From: Roseomonas sp. KE2513
GTDB lineage: Bacteria; Pseudomonadota; Alphaproteobacteria; Acetobacterales; Acetobacteraceae
Direction of reading: 5' to 3'
DNA length: 64,000 nt
Assembly: GCF_016107305.1 (NCBI RefSeq)
Contig: NZ_RCVR01000020.1
Location: 43,486 to 107,485 of the forward strand
Shown: piece by piece, positions 47,074 to 55,797 of the stretch
Position numbering within the stretch: position 1 is the stretch's first letter
Layout of the letters: the number at the start of each line of letters is the position of its first letter
Position numbers and translations under genes: made by a program
The notes under the pieces: generated by a model
Told to the model about the DNA's origin: nothing
Databases searched by the model: none
The model's input: the letters and a program-made list of their open reading frames with translations, nothing else

Positions 47074-48864
47074 ATGGCCGACCCCAACCTGCCTCCTGAT
47101 GCGCTGGAGGCCGATCCCGGCACGGCACGGCCCGCGCGCAAGACCGCGGCCGAGCTTCGGTCTGCCCGCTGGTTCGGTCCGGCCGACCTCCGCTCCTTTG
47201 GGCACCGCTCGCGCGCCATGCAGATGGGCTACAGCCCCGAGGAATGGACGGGCAAGCCGGTTATTGCGATCGTTAACACCTGGTCTGACCTCAACCCCTG
47301 CCACGTGCACTTCAAGCAGCGCGTGGACGACGTGAAGCGCGGCATTCTCATGGCCGGCGGCTTCCCGGTGGAACTGCCGGCGATCTCGGTGTCGGAAAGC
47401 TATGTGAAGCCGACCACGATGATGTACCGCAACTTCCTCGCGATGGAGACGGAGGAGCTGCTGCGCAGCCACCCCGTGGACGGCGCGGTGCTGATGGGCG
47501 GCTGCGACAAGACGACGCCCGGGCTGCTGCTCGGAGCCACCAGCATGAACATTCCCGCGATCTTCCTGCCGGCCGGGCCGATGCTGCGCGGCAACTGGCA
47601 GGGCAAGGTGCTGGGCTCGGGCTCCGACAGCTGGAAGTACTGGGACGAGCTGCGCGCGGGGAAGATCACGGACCAGGACTGGCTGGGCGTCGAGGGCGGG
47701 ATCGCGCGCTCCTACGGCACCTGCATGACCATGGGCACGGCGAGCACGATGACGGCGATCGCCGAGGCCGTGGGCATGGTGCTGCCCGGCGGCTCCTCGG
47801 TGCCGGCCGCCGATGCCGGGCATATCCGCCTGGCGAGCGAGAGCGGGCGGCGGATTGTCGAGATGGTGTGGGAGGACCTGACGCCGTCGCGCATCCAGAC
47901 GAAGGCATCCTTTGAGAACGCCATTGCGGTTGCGATGGCGATGGGCTGCTCGACCAACGCCATCATCCACCTCATCGCGATGGCGCGCCGCGCCGGGCAG
48001 GAGATCGGGCTCGAGGACTTCGAGCGCTTTTCCCGTCGCGTGCCGGTGATCGGCAACGTGCGGCCGTCGGGCAACGCCTACCTGATGGAGGACTTCTTCT
48101 ATGCCGGTGGCATCCGCGGGCTGATGGGGCGCATCCGGGAGCACCTCGACCTCTCCTGCGTCACTGTTTCCGGCAAGACGATCGGCGAGAACATCGAGGG
48201 CGCGCGCGTCTACAACGACGACGTGATCCGCACGACGGAGAACCCGATCTACGGCGAGGGCTCGCTCGCGGTGCTTAAGGGCAACCTCGCGCCCGACGGC
48301 TGCGTCATCAAGCCGGCGGCGATGGACCAGCGCTTCCTCAAGCACTCCGGCCCCGCGGTAGTCTTCGACGACTACCCCTCCATGAAGAAGGCGGTGGACG
48401 ACGAGAGCTATCCTTTCACGCCGGACACGGTGATGGTGCTGCGCAACGCGGGGCCCCAGGGCGGACCGGGGATGCCGGAATGGGGCATGCTGCCCATGCC
48501 GAAGAAGCTGCTGAAGGAGGGGCACCGCGACATGCTGCGGATGTCCGACGCGCGGATGTCCGGCACCTCCTACGGCGCCTGCGTGCTGCACGTCGCGCCC
48601 GAATCCTACATCGGCGGTCCGCTGGCCCTGTTGCGGACGGGCGACATCGTGACGCTCGACGTGGACGCGCGGACGATCAGCATGGAGGTTTCCAACGAGG
48701 AGCTGGCGCGCCGCCGCGCCGAGTGGAAGGAGCCCGAGCCCCGCTTCGAGCGTGGCTACGGCTACATGTTCAGCAAGCACATCCAGCAGGCGAACGAGGG
48801 CTGCGACTTCGACTTCCTGCGCACCGAATTCGGCGCCCCCGTGCCCGAACCCGTCATCTACTGA
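47074..48864 (+). CDS. IlvD/Edd-family sugar-acid dehydratase (arabinonate/galactonate type)
   Basis: This 596-residue iron-sulfur dehydratase converts a sugar acid to its 2-keto-3-deoxy form. Cluster cysteines appear in DLNPCHVHFKQ, MGGCDKTTPGLLLG and YGTCMTMGTAST. The motif LPGGSSVPAADAGHIRLA and the end MSDARMSGTSYGACVLHVAPES are typical. The length and MEDFFYAGGIRGLMG match pentonate/hexonate dehydratases rather than the branched-chain IlvD. ATG 47074 has GGAGGAAA 5 bases upstream; earlier ATGs at 47041 and 47056 are weaker. With dgoK/dgoA nearby it may dehydrate galactonate, though L-arabinonate is possible. Confidence 0.88.
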   Translation: MADPNLPPDALEADPGTARPARKTAAELRSARWFGPADLRSFGHRSRAMQMGYSPEEWTGKPVIAIVNTWSDLNPCHVHFKQRVDDVKRGILMAGGFPVELPAISVSESYVKPTTMMYRNFLAMETEELLRSHPVDGAVLMGGCDKTTPGLLLGATSMNIPAIFLPAGPMLRGNWQGKVLGSGSDSWKYWDELRAGKITDQDWLGVEGGIARSYGTCMTMGTASTMTAIAEAVGMVLPGGSSVPAADAGHIRLASESGRRIVEMVWEDLTPSRIQTKASFENAIAVAMAMGCSTNAIIHLIAMARRAGQEIGLEDFERFSRRVPVIGNVRPSGNAYLMEDFFYAGGIRGLMGRIREHLDLSCVTVSGKTIGENIEGARVYNDDVIRTTENPIYGEGSLAVLKGNLAPDGCVIKPAAMDQRFLKHSGPAVVFDDYPSMKKAVDDESYPFTPDTVMVLRNAGPQGGPGMPEWGMLPMPKKLLKEGHRDMLRMSDARMSGTSYGACVLHVAPESYIGGPLALLRTGDIVTLDVDARTISMEVSNEELARRRAEWKEPEPRFERGYGYMFSKHIQQANEGCDFDFLRTEFGAPVPEPVIY

Positions 48865-48875
48865 GAGAACCGAGC

Positions 48876-49592
48876 ATGGCCCTTTCCGACGAGACGCGCG
48901 CGAGGCTGAAGACCGTCAGCACCGCAACCGTCGCCACCATCCTGTTCAAGCGCGGCTTGCGCAGCCAGTTCATCCAGGACGTGCAGCCACTTCGCGTCCG
49001 CACCGAGAGCATGGTCGGAGAGGCCTTCACGCTGCGCTACATTCCCGCGCGCGAGGACCTGAACGGCATCGAAGTGTTCAAGGACCCCAGCCACCCGCAG
49101 CGCAAGGGCGTCGAGACCTGCCCGCCCGGCGCTGTCATGGTGATGGACAGCCGCAAGGACGCGCGCGCCGCCTCGGCGGGCTCGATCCTTATCACCCGGC
49201 TGATGGTTCGCGGTGTTGCCGGCGTGGTGACGGATGGCGGCTTTCGCGACGCGGCCGAGATCGCGCAGCTCGACATACCGACCTATCACCACCGCCCCTC
49301 GGCACCGACAAACCTGACGCTGAACCACGCGATCGACATCAACGTGCCGATCGGCTGCGGCGATGCGCCTGTCTTCCCGGGGGATGTAATCCTCGGCGAC
49401 GGCGACGGGGTGATCGTCATTCCCGCGGAGATCGCGGACGAGGTCGCGGCCGAGGCGGTGGAGATGACCGCCTACGAGGATTTCGCGACCGAGCGGGTGC
49501 GGGCCGGGCAGGGGCTGCCGGGCCTCTATCCTGCAACCGACCCGAAGAACCTCGAGGCCTTCGCCGCCTGGCGGAAAGAAAAGGGGCGCTGA
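48876..49592 (+). CDS. RraA-like aldolase/decarboxylase
   Basis: The 238-residue protein belongs to the RraA/4-hydroxy-4-methyl-2-oxoglutarate aldolase family. Key residues lie in GVAGVVTDGGFRDAAEI (the Arg-Asp pair that binds metal and substrate) and VFPGDVILGDGDGVIVIPAEIADEV. Some members split 4-carboxy-2-keto acids, others bind RNase E. Location 11 bases after the dehydratase favours a catabolic role on a keto-acid product. A perfect hairpin follows the stop. Confidence 0.87.
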   Translation: MALSDETRARLKTVSTATVATILFKRGLRSQFIQDVQPLRVRTESMVGEAFTLRYIPAREDLNGIEVFKDPSHPQRKGVETCPPGAVMVMDSRKDARAASAGSILITRLMVRGVAGVVTDGGFRDAAEIAQLDIPTYHHRPSAPTNLTLNHAIDINVPIGCGDAPVFPGDVILGDGDGVIVIPAEIADEVAAEAVEMTAYEDFATERVRAGQGLPGLYPATDPKNLEAFAAWRKEKGR

Positions 49593-49597
49593 GGAGC

Positions 49598-49621
49598 GGC
49601 GCCGGTCCTTAGACCGGCGCC
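49598..49621. terminator. Perfect 10-bp hairpin serving two convergent genes
   Basis: GGCGCCGGTC (49598-49607) and GACCGGCGCC (49612-49621) pair perfectly around the loop CTTA. The TAA stop of the minus-strand glycosyltransferase sits at 49609-49611, inside the loop and right arm start, and the plus-strand gene ends 5 bases to the left. It can act in both directions; no long T-run follows on either strand. Confidence 0.55.
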
Positions 49622-51096
49622 TCCGCAGGCTGCTCGATGGCGCGCAGCACGGCGGCCGCGGCTTCGTCCCAGACCACCGGGCGGAAGTCGCGGGCGACGC
49701 GGGCCTGCCAGTTGCGCAGGCCCTCGGGATCCTCCACCACCTCGCGCACCACGCGATAGGCCTCGGTTGTGTTCTCGGGGTCGAAATAGCGAGCTAGCGC
49801 GCCGCCGGCTTCGGGCAGGGAGGTGGTGTTGGAGATGATGCAGGGCTTACCGAAGGAGAGGCTCTCCGTCACCGGCAGGCCCCATCCTTCGTAGAAGGAG
49901 GGAAAGAGGGTGAACTGCGCGCCCTGGTAGAGGGTGGTCAGTTCCCCGTCCGTCGGGTCCTGGAACAGCACGAGTTTGCCGTCGAGGTAGTCGGCGTTCT
50001 TCAGTTGCTGCATCAGGTCCTGAACCATCCAGCCGACGCGCCCAGCGAAGACGAGGGTGGGCACTTGCTCGCGCGGCATCTCCTCCAGCATGCGCCGCCA
50101 GACGCGGAAGAGGAGGAGGTGGTTCTTGCGGGCCTCGATGGTCGAGACGATGAGGGCGTAGCTGCCGGCTTCGGGGTACTCGCGGCCGGGCAGGCGCGCT
50201 GCCGGAGCCGGATGGCCGAAACCGGTGCCCATGGGGATGGCAACGGGCCGGGCCAGCAGCTTCCAGCCGTTCTGGCTGGCGTAGAGGGCAATGTCGTCCG
50301 CGCTGGCCTGGGAGATGGCCATGACCACGTCCGCGTGCGGCAGGGTGGAGCCGAGCCAGCCGCTGAACAGGTCGACCAGGGAGTGGTCGCAGAACTCGGG
50401 GCGACGGAGCGGGATGATGTCGTAGAGGAGGACGCCGAAGCGGATGCCCTTCTCCCGCTTCGCGGAGGCGACCAGCTCGGCGTAGCGTTGATGGAACCAG
50501 GGCGAACCCAGCACGAGAAGGATGTCGCCCGGCTGCGCATCGCGGAAATCGTCGGGCGCTTCGGCGGCCGCGTCCTGCGGGCCGCTCTCGGCGGGCGCGG
50601 CCGGCTTCTGCTGGAGGAGCACGGGCTCACGGCGCTGCAGCATTGCCTCCCAGGCAATCTGTCCGGCCTGCACAGCCTGCCGCAGGGCGCCGATCTGCAA
50701 CAGGACGGCATTGCCGAGCACCGGGCGCACCCGTTCCGGCACCCGCCGGGCGCACCAGCTCAGCAGGCGGCGGCGCAGGCGTCGGGGTGGCGGCGGGACG
50801 ATCGATTCGGGGATCGAGGCGGACTGCGTCCCGGTCGCGAGCATCGCCCCCTCCGCCGCCTCCTCGGCCGAGGCAGTGCTGGAGAGGCCGGCGAAGAGGC
50901 TTTCCACGGCCGACCAGGGAACCGCGCGGAAGCCAGTGCCGCCGGCCGTGTGGCGGAGGAAGCGCACCGGCCCCTCTCCGGCGGCCTTCACCAGGCAGCG
51001 GCAGATCTCGAACTCGACGCGCTGGATGCCGCTCGGACGCGGGTTCGCCCGCGCGTAGTCGAACAGATCCTCAACATCGATCCAAATGGTCTGCAT
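49609..51096 (-). CDS. Glycosyltransferase, GT4 type (GIQRV group)
   Basis: The 495 residues begin MQTIWIDVEDLFDYARANPRP with SGIQRVEFEIC, the acceptor-side start shared with the TPR-glycosyltransferase at 9056-11440. The GT-B donor half carries LVFAGRVGWMVQDLM, LVLFQDPTDGELTTLY and EGWGLPVTESLSFGKP followed by NTTSLPEAGG. A Pro/Arg-rich insert lies at about 105-185. The ATG at 51096 was chosen as the start of homology. It probably adds mannose or a related sugar to a surface glycan; donor and acceptor are unknown. Confidence 0.85.
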   Translation of the reverse strand: MQTIWIDVEDLFDYARANPRPSGIQRVEFEICRCLVKAAGEGPVRFLRHTAGGTGFRAVPWSAVESLFAGLSSTASAEEAAEGAMLATGTQSASIPESIVPPPPRRLRRRLLSWCARRVPERVRPVLGNAVLLQIGALRQAVQAGQIAWEAMLQRREPVLLQQKPAAPAESGPQDAAAEAPDDFRDAQPGDILLVLGSPWFHQRYAELVASAKREKGIRFGVLLYDIIPLRRPEFCDHSLVDLFSGWLGSTLPHADVVMAISQASADDIALYASQNGWKLLARPVAIPMGTGFGHPAPAARLPGREYPEAGSYALIVSTIEARKNHLLLFRVWRRMLEEMPREQVPTLVFAGRVGWMVQDLMQQLKNADYLDGKLVLFQDPTDGELTTLYQGAQFTLFPSFYEGWGLPVTESLSFGKPCIISNTTSLPEAGGALARYFDPENTTEAYRVVREVVEDPEGLRNWQARVARDFRPVVWDEAAAAVLRAIEQPAEAPV

Positions 51097-51605
51097 CGGC
51101 TGGTCGCTCCGGCCTGGGGCAGCGGCACGCGCATCCTGGGGGACGGCAGGTCTCCGCAAATCACGTTTTCAACGCCGGCTGGTCGCTGATATCGGCGCGG
51201 GAAGCAAGGCTTGTGGGCGCATTTTCATGTATCCGGCAGGCTGAGCAACGGACGGAGCGCCGCCGCGCCCAGGAGCGGGACGGATGCTGCCGGCGCGGCA
51301 ACGAGGGTGGCGCGCCGCGCGTTGGAGGCGTCCGGGAGGGTGCTGGGGCCGCTCCCGGCAAGCCCGGGCGCAGCCGCCCTTCCCGAGCACGCAACCATCC
51401 GCCAGCACCCGAGTTTGGCGCTGAAGGTGCACCCTAGAATGCCAGCCAGACCTGATCCTCGCGTCGCCCCGGCCACGCTGCCGGTGCTTGCCCGCGAGCA
51501 GTCCGCCCTGGCGCTGCCGGTTGCCGCCGGTGCGCTCGCCGGCCCTTCGCCACGACCACGCGCGGTGTCGGCGGAACCGAGGCGGCGCGCCTGGGCAGGT
51601 CGGGA
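51097..51605. other. Long gap before the histidine kinase
   Basis: These 509 bases lie between divergent genes and should hold both promoters, but no standard -35/-10 pair was found. CGGCTGGTCGCT occurs twice in direct orientation (51097-51108 and 51176-51187). An open frame (51211-51609) ends in an ATGA overlap with the kinase, but it has only low-complexity Ala/Pro/Arg sequence; a real short leader gene from the ATG at 51439 is possible but weak. Confidence 0.35.
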
Positions 51606-54500
51606 ATGAGTGAGGGCGAGACTAGCGGCCGATCCGGCCTCGAGGGGGGGCGAACGGAGCCCGAAGACCCTGATCGGAGCCTCCGCTTCCGCCTCCGGCA
51701 GCAGGAAATCCTCGCGGAGCTGGGTGCCTATGCTCTCAGCAGTGCGGATCTGGGCGCATTGCTGCAGGAAGCGACGCGGCTGGTCGCGCTCGGCCTGTGC
51801 ACGCCCTTCGCCAAGGTGATGGAGTACCGCCCCGAGGAGGATCAGCTCCTTGTTCGGGCTGGCGTTGGCTGGCGGGAAGGGATCGTTGGCCAGTACAGGA
51901 CAGGCGCGGACCTCGCCTCGCCCACCGGATATGCGTTCAGGACCGGGGAGCCGATCATCTCCGGCCACCTCTCCGCCGATGGGCGCTTCCGCACCCCCGC
52001 GATGCTCACCGAGCACGGCATCCGCCGGGCCATGAATGTCGTGATCCGCACGGATGGCGAGCCCTGGGGCGTCGTGGAGGCCGACAGCCCGAACCTGGAC
52101 GACTTCGCGCAAGACGACCTCGCCTTCGTAAAGGCGGTCGCGAACCTGCTGGGTCTGGCGGTCGGGCGGCTTCGCACCGAGGCTTCGCTGGGCAATTCCC
52201 TAGCCCGCACGAGCGAGATCCTGGAGAGCATCAGCGACGCCTTCTACGCCGTGGACCACGATTGGCGCTTCACCTACGTCAACCGCCGGGCCGAGGAGCT
52301 GTGGGGACGGAAGCGGGACGAGCTGATCGGCAAGGTCTGCTGGGAGGAGTTCCCGCAGGCCGTCGGAAGCGAGGCCCATGCCGCGCATCTGCGCGCCGCG
52401 CGCGAGCGGCGCGTGGTTCAGATCGAGACGCTGTCCCCCGTCGTTCACCACTGGCTGGATGTGAGCATCTATCCGAGCGAGCGCGGGCTCTCCGTCTATT
52501 TCCGTGATGTCTCCGGCCGCAGGGCGGCCGAGCAGGCAGTGCGGGAGAGTGAGGCGCGTTTCCGGGCCCTGGTGGACGCCTCGGCGGCGGCGGTCTGGAC
52601 CACCGACGCCCAGGGCATGGCGCGCGAGGACTCGCCGAGCTGGCGCATGCTCACCGGGCAGTCGCGCGAGGATCTGCTGGGCGGCCGCTGGCTCGACGCC
52701 CTCCACCCGCAGGACCGTGCCAGGGTGGCGGCGGCCTGGGCGGATGCCGTGGACAAGGGTTCGTCGCTGGAGACGGAGTTGCGGTTGCGCCATGCCTCCG
52801 GCGAGTGGCGGCTGACCTCTGTCCGGGCGGTTCCGGTCCGAAATCCGGACGGAAGCCTCCGAGAATGGGTCGGTATGAACATCGACATCACGGAGCAGCG
52901 CCGGGCGGAGGAGGCCCGGCGAGCGAGCGACGAGCGGCACCGCCTCGCCGTCCGCGCCACCAACGACGCGGTATGGGACTGGGATCTGCAAGCCGGCCGG
53001 GTCGAGTGGAACGAGGCGCTCGGGAATGCCTTCGGCCATCAGCTGGCGGGTGGCGTGTCGAGCGGTGACTGGTGGCTGCAGCACATTCATCCGGAGGATC
53101 GCGAACGGATCCGCTGCTCGATCCATGAGGTGATCGACGGGGCGGCGAGCCGGTGGTCCGACGAGTACCGGTTCCTGCGCGCCGATGGTTCCTACGCGGA
53201 CGTCCTTGACCGCGGCTTCATGGTCCGGGGGCCGGGTGGCGAGCCGCTGCGGATAATCGGGGCCATGCTCGACGTCACGGAGCGGCAGCGTTCCGAAAGG
53301 GAGCTGCGGCAGATCAACGAGCACCTGGAGGCCGAGGTCGCGCGCCGGACAGAGCAGCTGCACCAGCATGAGGAGGCGCTGCGCCAGTCGCAGAAGCTTG
53401 AGGCCGTGGGGCAGCTGACCGGCGGCGTCGCACACGACTTCAACAACCTGCTGACGATCATCCGCTCCTCGGCAGACCTACTTCGCCGTCCCAACCTCTC
53501 GGCGGAGCGGCAGCAACGGTATGTCGAGGCAATCTCGGACACGGCCAACCGCGCGGCCAAGCTTACCGGCCAGCTCCTCGCCTTCGCACGGCGCCAGCCT
53601 CTCAAGCCAGAGGTGTTCCTCGTGGGGGAGCGGGTGCAGGCGGTGACCGATCTCATCCGCCCGCTGGTGGGCGCACGCATCGCCATCGAGACGAGCATCG
53701 AGTGTGAGGGCTGCGCCGTGGAGGCCGACCCGAACCAGTTCGAGACGGCTCTGGTGAACCTCGCGGTGAACGCGCGCGACGCAATGGAGGACGGCGGGCG
53801 CATCGCGCTCCGTACCTGGCTTGCCTCCGAGCTGCCCCCGACGCGCGGCCATGCGGGAACGCGGGGCGAGTTCGTGGCGGCCTCCGTGTCCGACGGGGGC
53901 ACCGGTATCGAGCCGGAACTGCTCGGGCGGATCTTCGAGCCGTTCTTCACGACGAAGGAGGTGGGGAAGGGGACCGGGCTCGGACTTTCGCAGGTCTATG
54001 GCTTCGCGAAGCAATCCGGCGGCGAGTTGCTGGTCGAGAGCGAGGTGGGCCGCGGCACGACCTTCACGCTCTACCTGCCGCGGGTGGCGGCAAGACCGGA
54101 TCGCGAAAGAAGGAATCAGGCCACCGAGACCGGCAGGCCGGAGGCTGGTCGCCGGAACGTGCTGTTGGTCGAGGACAACACGCAGGTCGGGGAGTTCGCC
54201 CGCCAGTTGCTGGACGACCTTGGTTATGCCGCCACCTGGGCGCCGAATGCGCAGGCTGCGCTCGGCATTCTGGAGAGGGATGCCGACTGCTTCGACACGG
54301 TTTTCTCGGACGTGGTCATGCCGGGCATGAACGGGGTCGAGCTCGGCCATGAGATCCGCCGCCGCTGGCCCAACCTGCGTGTCGTGCTGACCAGCGGCTA
54401 CAGCCACGTGCTCGCAAAAGGCGGGGCGCGCGACTTCCACCTGCTGAACAAGCCTTATTCCGTCGAGGGTTTGTCGAAGGCGCTGCGCTCGGGTCAGTGA
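51606..54500 (+). CDS. Hybrid sensor histidine kinase (GAF-PAS-PAS-PAS-HisKA-HATPase-REC)
   Basis: The 964-residue cytosolic sensor has no membrane segment. A GAF domain (about 25-190; GVGWREGIVGQYRTG) is followed by three PAS domains (about 200-310, 315-435, 440-560; the latter two end with PAC-type ITEQRRAEE and VTERQRSER). A coiled linker precedes the phospho-acceptor His610 in GGVAHDFNNLL. The ATPase has the N box VNLAVNARDAM, DGGTGIEPELLGRIFEPFFTTK and GKGTGLGLSQVYG. The receiver has acceptor Asp902 in TVFSDVVMPGMNG. No separate response regulator is adjacent. Its end overlaps the convergent TetR gene by 7 bases. Confidence 0.92.
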   Translation: MSEGETSGRSGLEGGRTEPEDPDRSLRFRLRQQEILAELGAYALSSADLGALLQEATRLVALGLCTPFAKVMEYRPEEDQLLVRAGVGWREGIVGQYRTGADLASPTGYAFRTGEPIISGHLSADGRFRTPAMLTEHGIRRAMNVVIRTDGEPWGVVEADSPNLDDFAQDDLAFVKAVANLLGLAVGRLRTEASLGNSLARTSEILESISDAFYAVDHDWRFTYVNRRAEELWGRKRDELIGKVCWEEFPQAVGSEAHAAHLRAARERRVVQIETLSPVVHHWLDVSIYPSERGLSVYFRDVSGRRAAEQAVRESEARFRALVDASAAAVWTTDAQGMAREDSPSWRMLTGQSREDLLGGRWLDALHPQDRARVAAAWADAVDKGSSLETELRLRHASGEWRLTSVRAVPVRNPDGSLREWVGMNIDITEQRRAEEARRASDERHRLAVRATNDAVWDWDLQAGRVEWNEALGNAFGHQLAGGVSSGDWWLQHIHPEDRERIRCSIHEVIDGAASRWSDEYRFLRADGSYADVLDRGFMVRGPGGEPLRIIGAMLDVTERQRSERELRQINEHLEAEVARRTEQLHQHEEALRQSQKLEAVGQLTGGVAHDFNNLLTIIRSSADLLRRPNLSAERQQRYVEAISDTANRAAKLTGQLLAFARRQPLKPEVFLVGERVQAVTDLIRPLVGARIAIETSIECEGCAVEADPNQFETALVNLAVNARDAMEDGGRIALRTWLASELPPTRGHAGTRGEFVAASVSDGGTGIEPELLGRIFEPFFTTKEVGKGTGLGLSQVYGFAKQSGGELLVESEVGRGTTFTLYLPRVAARPDRERRNQATETGRPEAGRRNVLLVEDNTQVGEFARQLLDDLGYAATWAPNAQAALGILERDADCFDTVFSDVVMPGMNGVELGHEIRRRWPNLRVVLTSGYSHVLAKGGARDFHLLNKPYSVEGLSKALRSGQ

Positions 54501-55123
54501 GGTGCGGGTGGCCAGCCGTCGAGCCAGGCGACGACTTGCCGGCGGATGTCATCCTCGCTCAGCCGCTTCTGCGGTAGTCCCAGCAGGCGGTGGCAGATGG
54601 GACCAAAACAGAGCTCACCGTGAAGGGCCCAGGCGAGCTCGACCGCCACCGGTCCAGGGCGCGCCGCGCCATCCAGCGGCCTCCGTTCCAGCGCCGCCGC
54701 GACCGGCTGGATGACGCGCGCGCGAATGGAGGCCATGTAGTGCTGGCTGGCCCTCTGGTTGCCCAAGCCCGAGAAGGCGAAGATCCGCAGCCAGGGGCCG
54801 TCCTCCAGAGCGTCGAGATAGGCGGCGTAAAAGCGCGTCAGCCGTTCCTCCAGCGGCAGGTCGGCATCGCCGAGGAGCGCGTCCCAGACACCCTGCCACC
54901 GGGTGGCGTAGAACTCCTCGTAGACGCGCTCGATGAGTGCCTCCTTCGTCGCGAAGTAGCGGTAGAGAAGGGGGTGCGTGACGCCGAGATGTTGCGCGAG
55001 GTCGCGGAGCTGCGCGTCGAGGCCGTGTTCGGCGAAATAGGCGATAGCGCCAGCGACAATCCTGCGCTCGCGCTCCTCAGGCGGCAGCCGCTGCGCGCGC
55101 GGCGGGACGCGGTTGCCGCTCAA
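54494..55123 (-). CDS. TetR-family transcriptional regulator
   Basis: This 209-residue repressor-type protein has a helix-turn-helix in the first 60 residues: RIVAGAIAYFAEHGLDAQLRDLAQHLGVTHPLLYRYFATKEALIERVY. The C-terminal helices should bind a small ligand. The start was set at TTG 55123, which overlaps the preceding TetR stop as TTGA; upstream in-frame sequence is low-complexity. It is the last of the eight-gene minus-strand operon. Confidence 0.88.
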   Translation of the reverse strand: MSGNRVPPRAQRLPPEERERRIVAGAIAYFAEHGLDAQLRDLAQHLGVTHPLLYRYFATKEALIERVYEEFYATRWQGVWDALLGDADLPLEERLTRFYAAYLDALEDGPWLRIFAFSGLGNQRASQHYMASIRARVIQPVAAALERRPLDGAARPGPVAVELAWALHGELCFGPICHRLLGLPQKRLSEDDIRRQVVAWLDGWPPAPH

Positions 55124-55770
55124 GCTTCGGCCTCGGTCAGCGCGCGGGCACCGCGGCAGAAGCCGGCGATCGCGGCGGCCAGCGCCGCGTCCTGGCTGCG
55201 GGGCGTGGCACCGCGCCAGATCGCGCCGCGCGCGCCGAGATAGAAGACGCGGCCATGCAGAGCCCAGGCACGTTGCTCGGCGACGTCGCGGGGGAGGGGG
55301 CGATCGGCGCATGTGGCCTGGATGGCGTCGGCGATCGGGCGGATGATCCGGTCGTGCAGGAGGCTACTTAGCCCGGATGGTGCGGCCGCGCCGGAAAGGC
55401 CGGTCATCACCGCGATCCTCATCCATTCCGGAGAGAGCAGCAGCGTTCCGGCCTCGCGGTAGAAGCGCAGGAGGCGTTCCTCCAGGGAAGGGGCGGGGTC
55501 ACGCAGGATCTCCGTCCATTCCTCGCGCCAGCGGCGCTCGAACATTTCGGCGCAGACGGTCGCGATAAGCTCCTCCTTTCCCGGGAAATGCCGGTAGAGC
55601 ACCGAGTGCGATATCCCGATCGACTGAGCGAGCTGGCGCGTCTGTCCGGAGAAGCCCTCCTCCGCGAAAAAGCCGATGGCAGCATCGACGATCATCCGCT
55701 CGCGCTCGGCGGCGGCGATGCGGGGCCGGCGCGGTTCGGCCGGGGGCGTGGCGGCTCTGGGCCCTGGCAT
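55120..55770 (-). CDS. TetR-family transcriptional regulator
   Basis: The 216-residue regulator has the HTH MIVDAAIGFFAEEGFSGQTRQLAQSIGISHSVLYRHFPGKEELIATV and a ligand-type C-terminus. It resembles the next TetR along most of its length (REAGTLLLSPEWMRIAVMTGLSG versus YLDALEDGPWLRIFAFSGLG), so the two are probably tandem duplicates. It starts 27 bases after the molybdopterin enzyme. Autoregulation of the operon is likely but unproven. Confidence 0.9.
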   Translation of the reverse strand: MPGPRAATPPAEPRRPRIAAAERERMIVDAAIGFFAEEGFSGQTRQLAQSIGISHSVLYRHFPGKEELIATVCAEMFERRWREEWTEILRDPAPSLEERLLRFYREAGTLLLSPEWMRIAVMTGLSGAAAPSGLSSLLHDRIIRPIADAIQATCADRPLPRDVAEQRAWALHGRVFYLGARGAIWRGATPRSQDAALAAAIAGFCRGARALTEAEA

Positions 55771-55797
55771 CGGCGTCCCTCTCGAAGCGGAGGGGCG

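Noticed and set aside
51211..51609. 132-codon open frame ending in an ATGA overlap with the histidine kinase
   Set aside because: The translation is low-complexity with no domain and no clear ribosome-binding site. The overlap alone is not enough.
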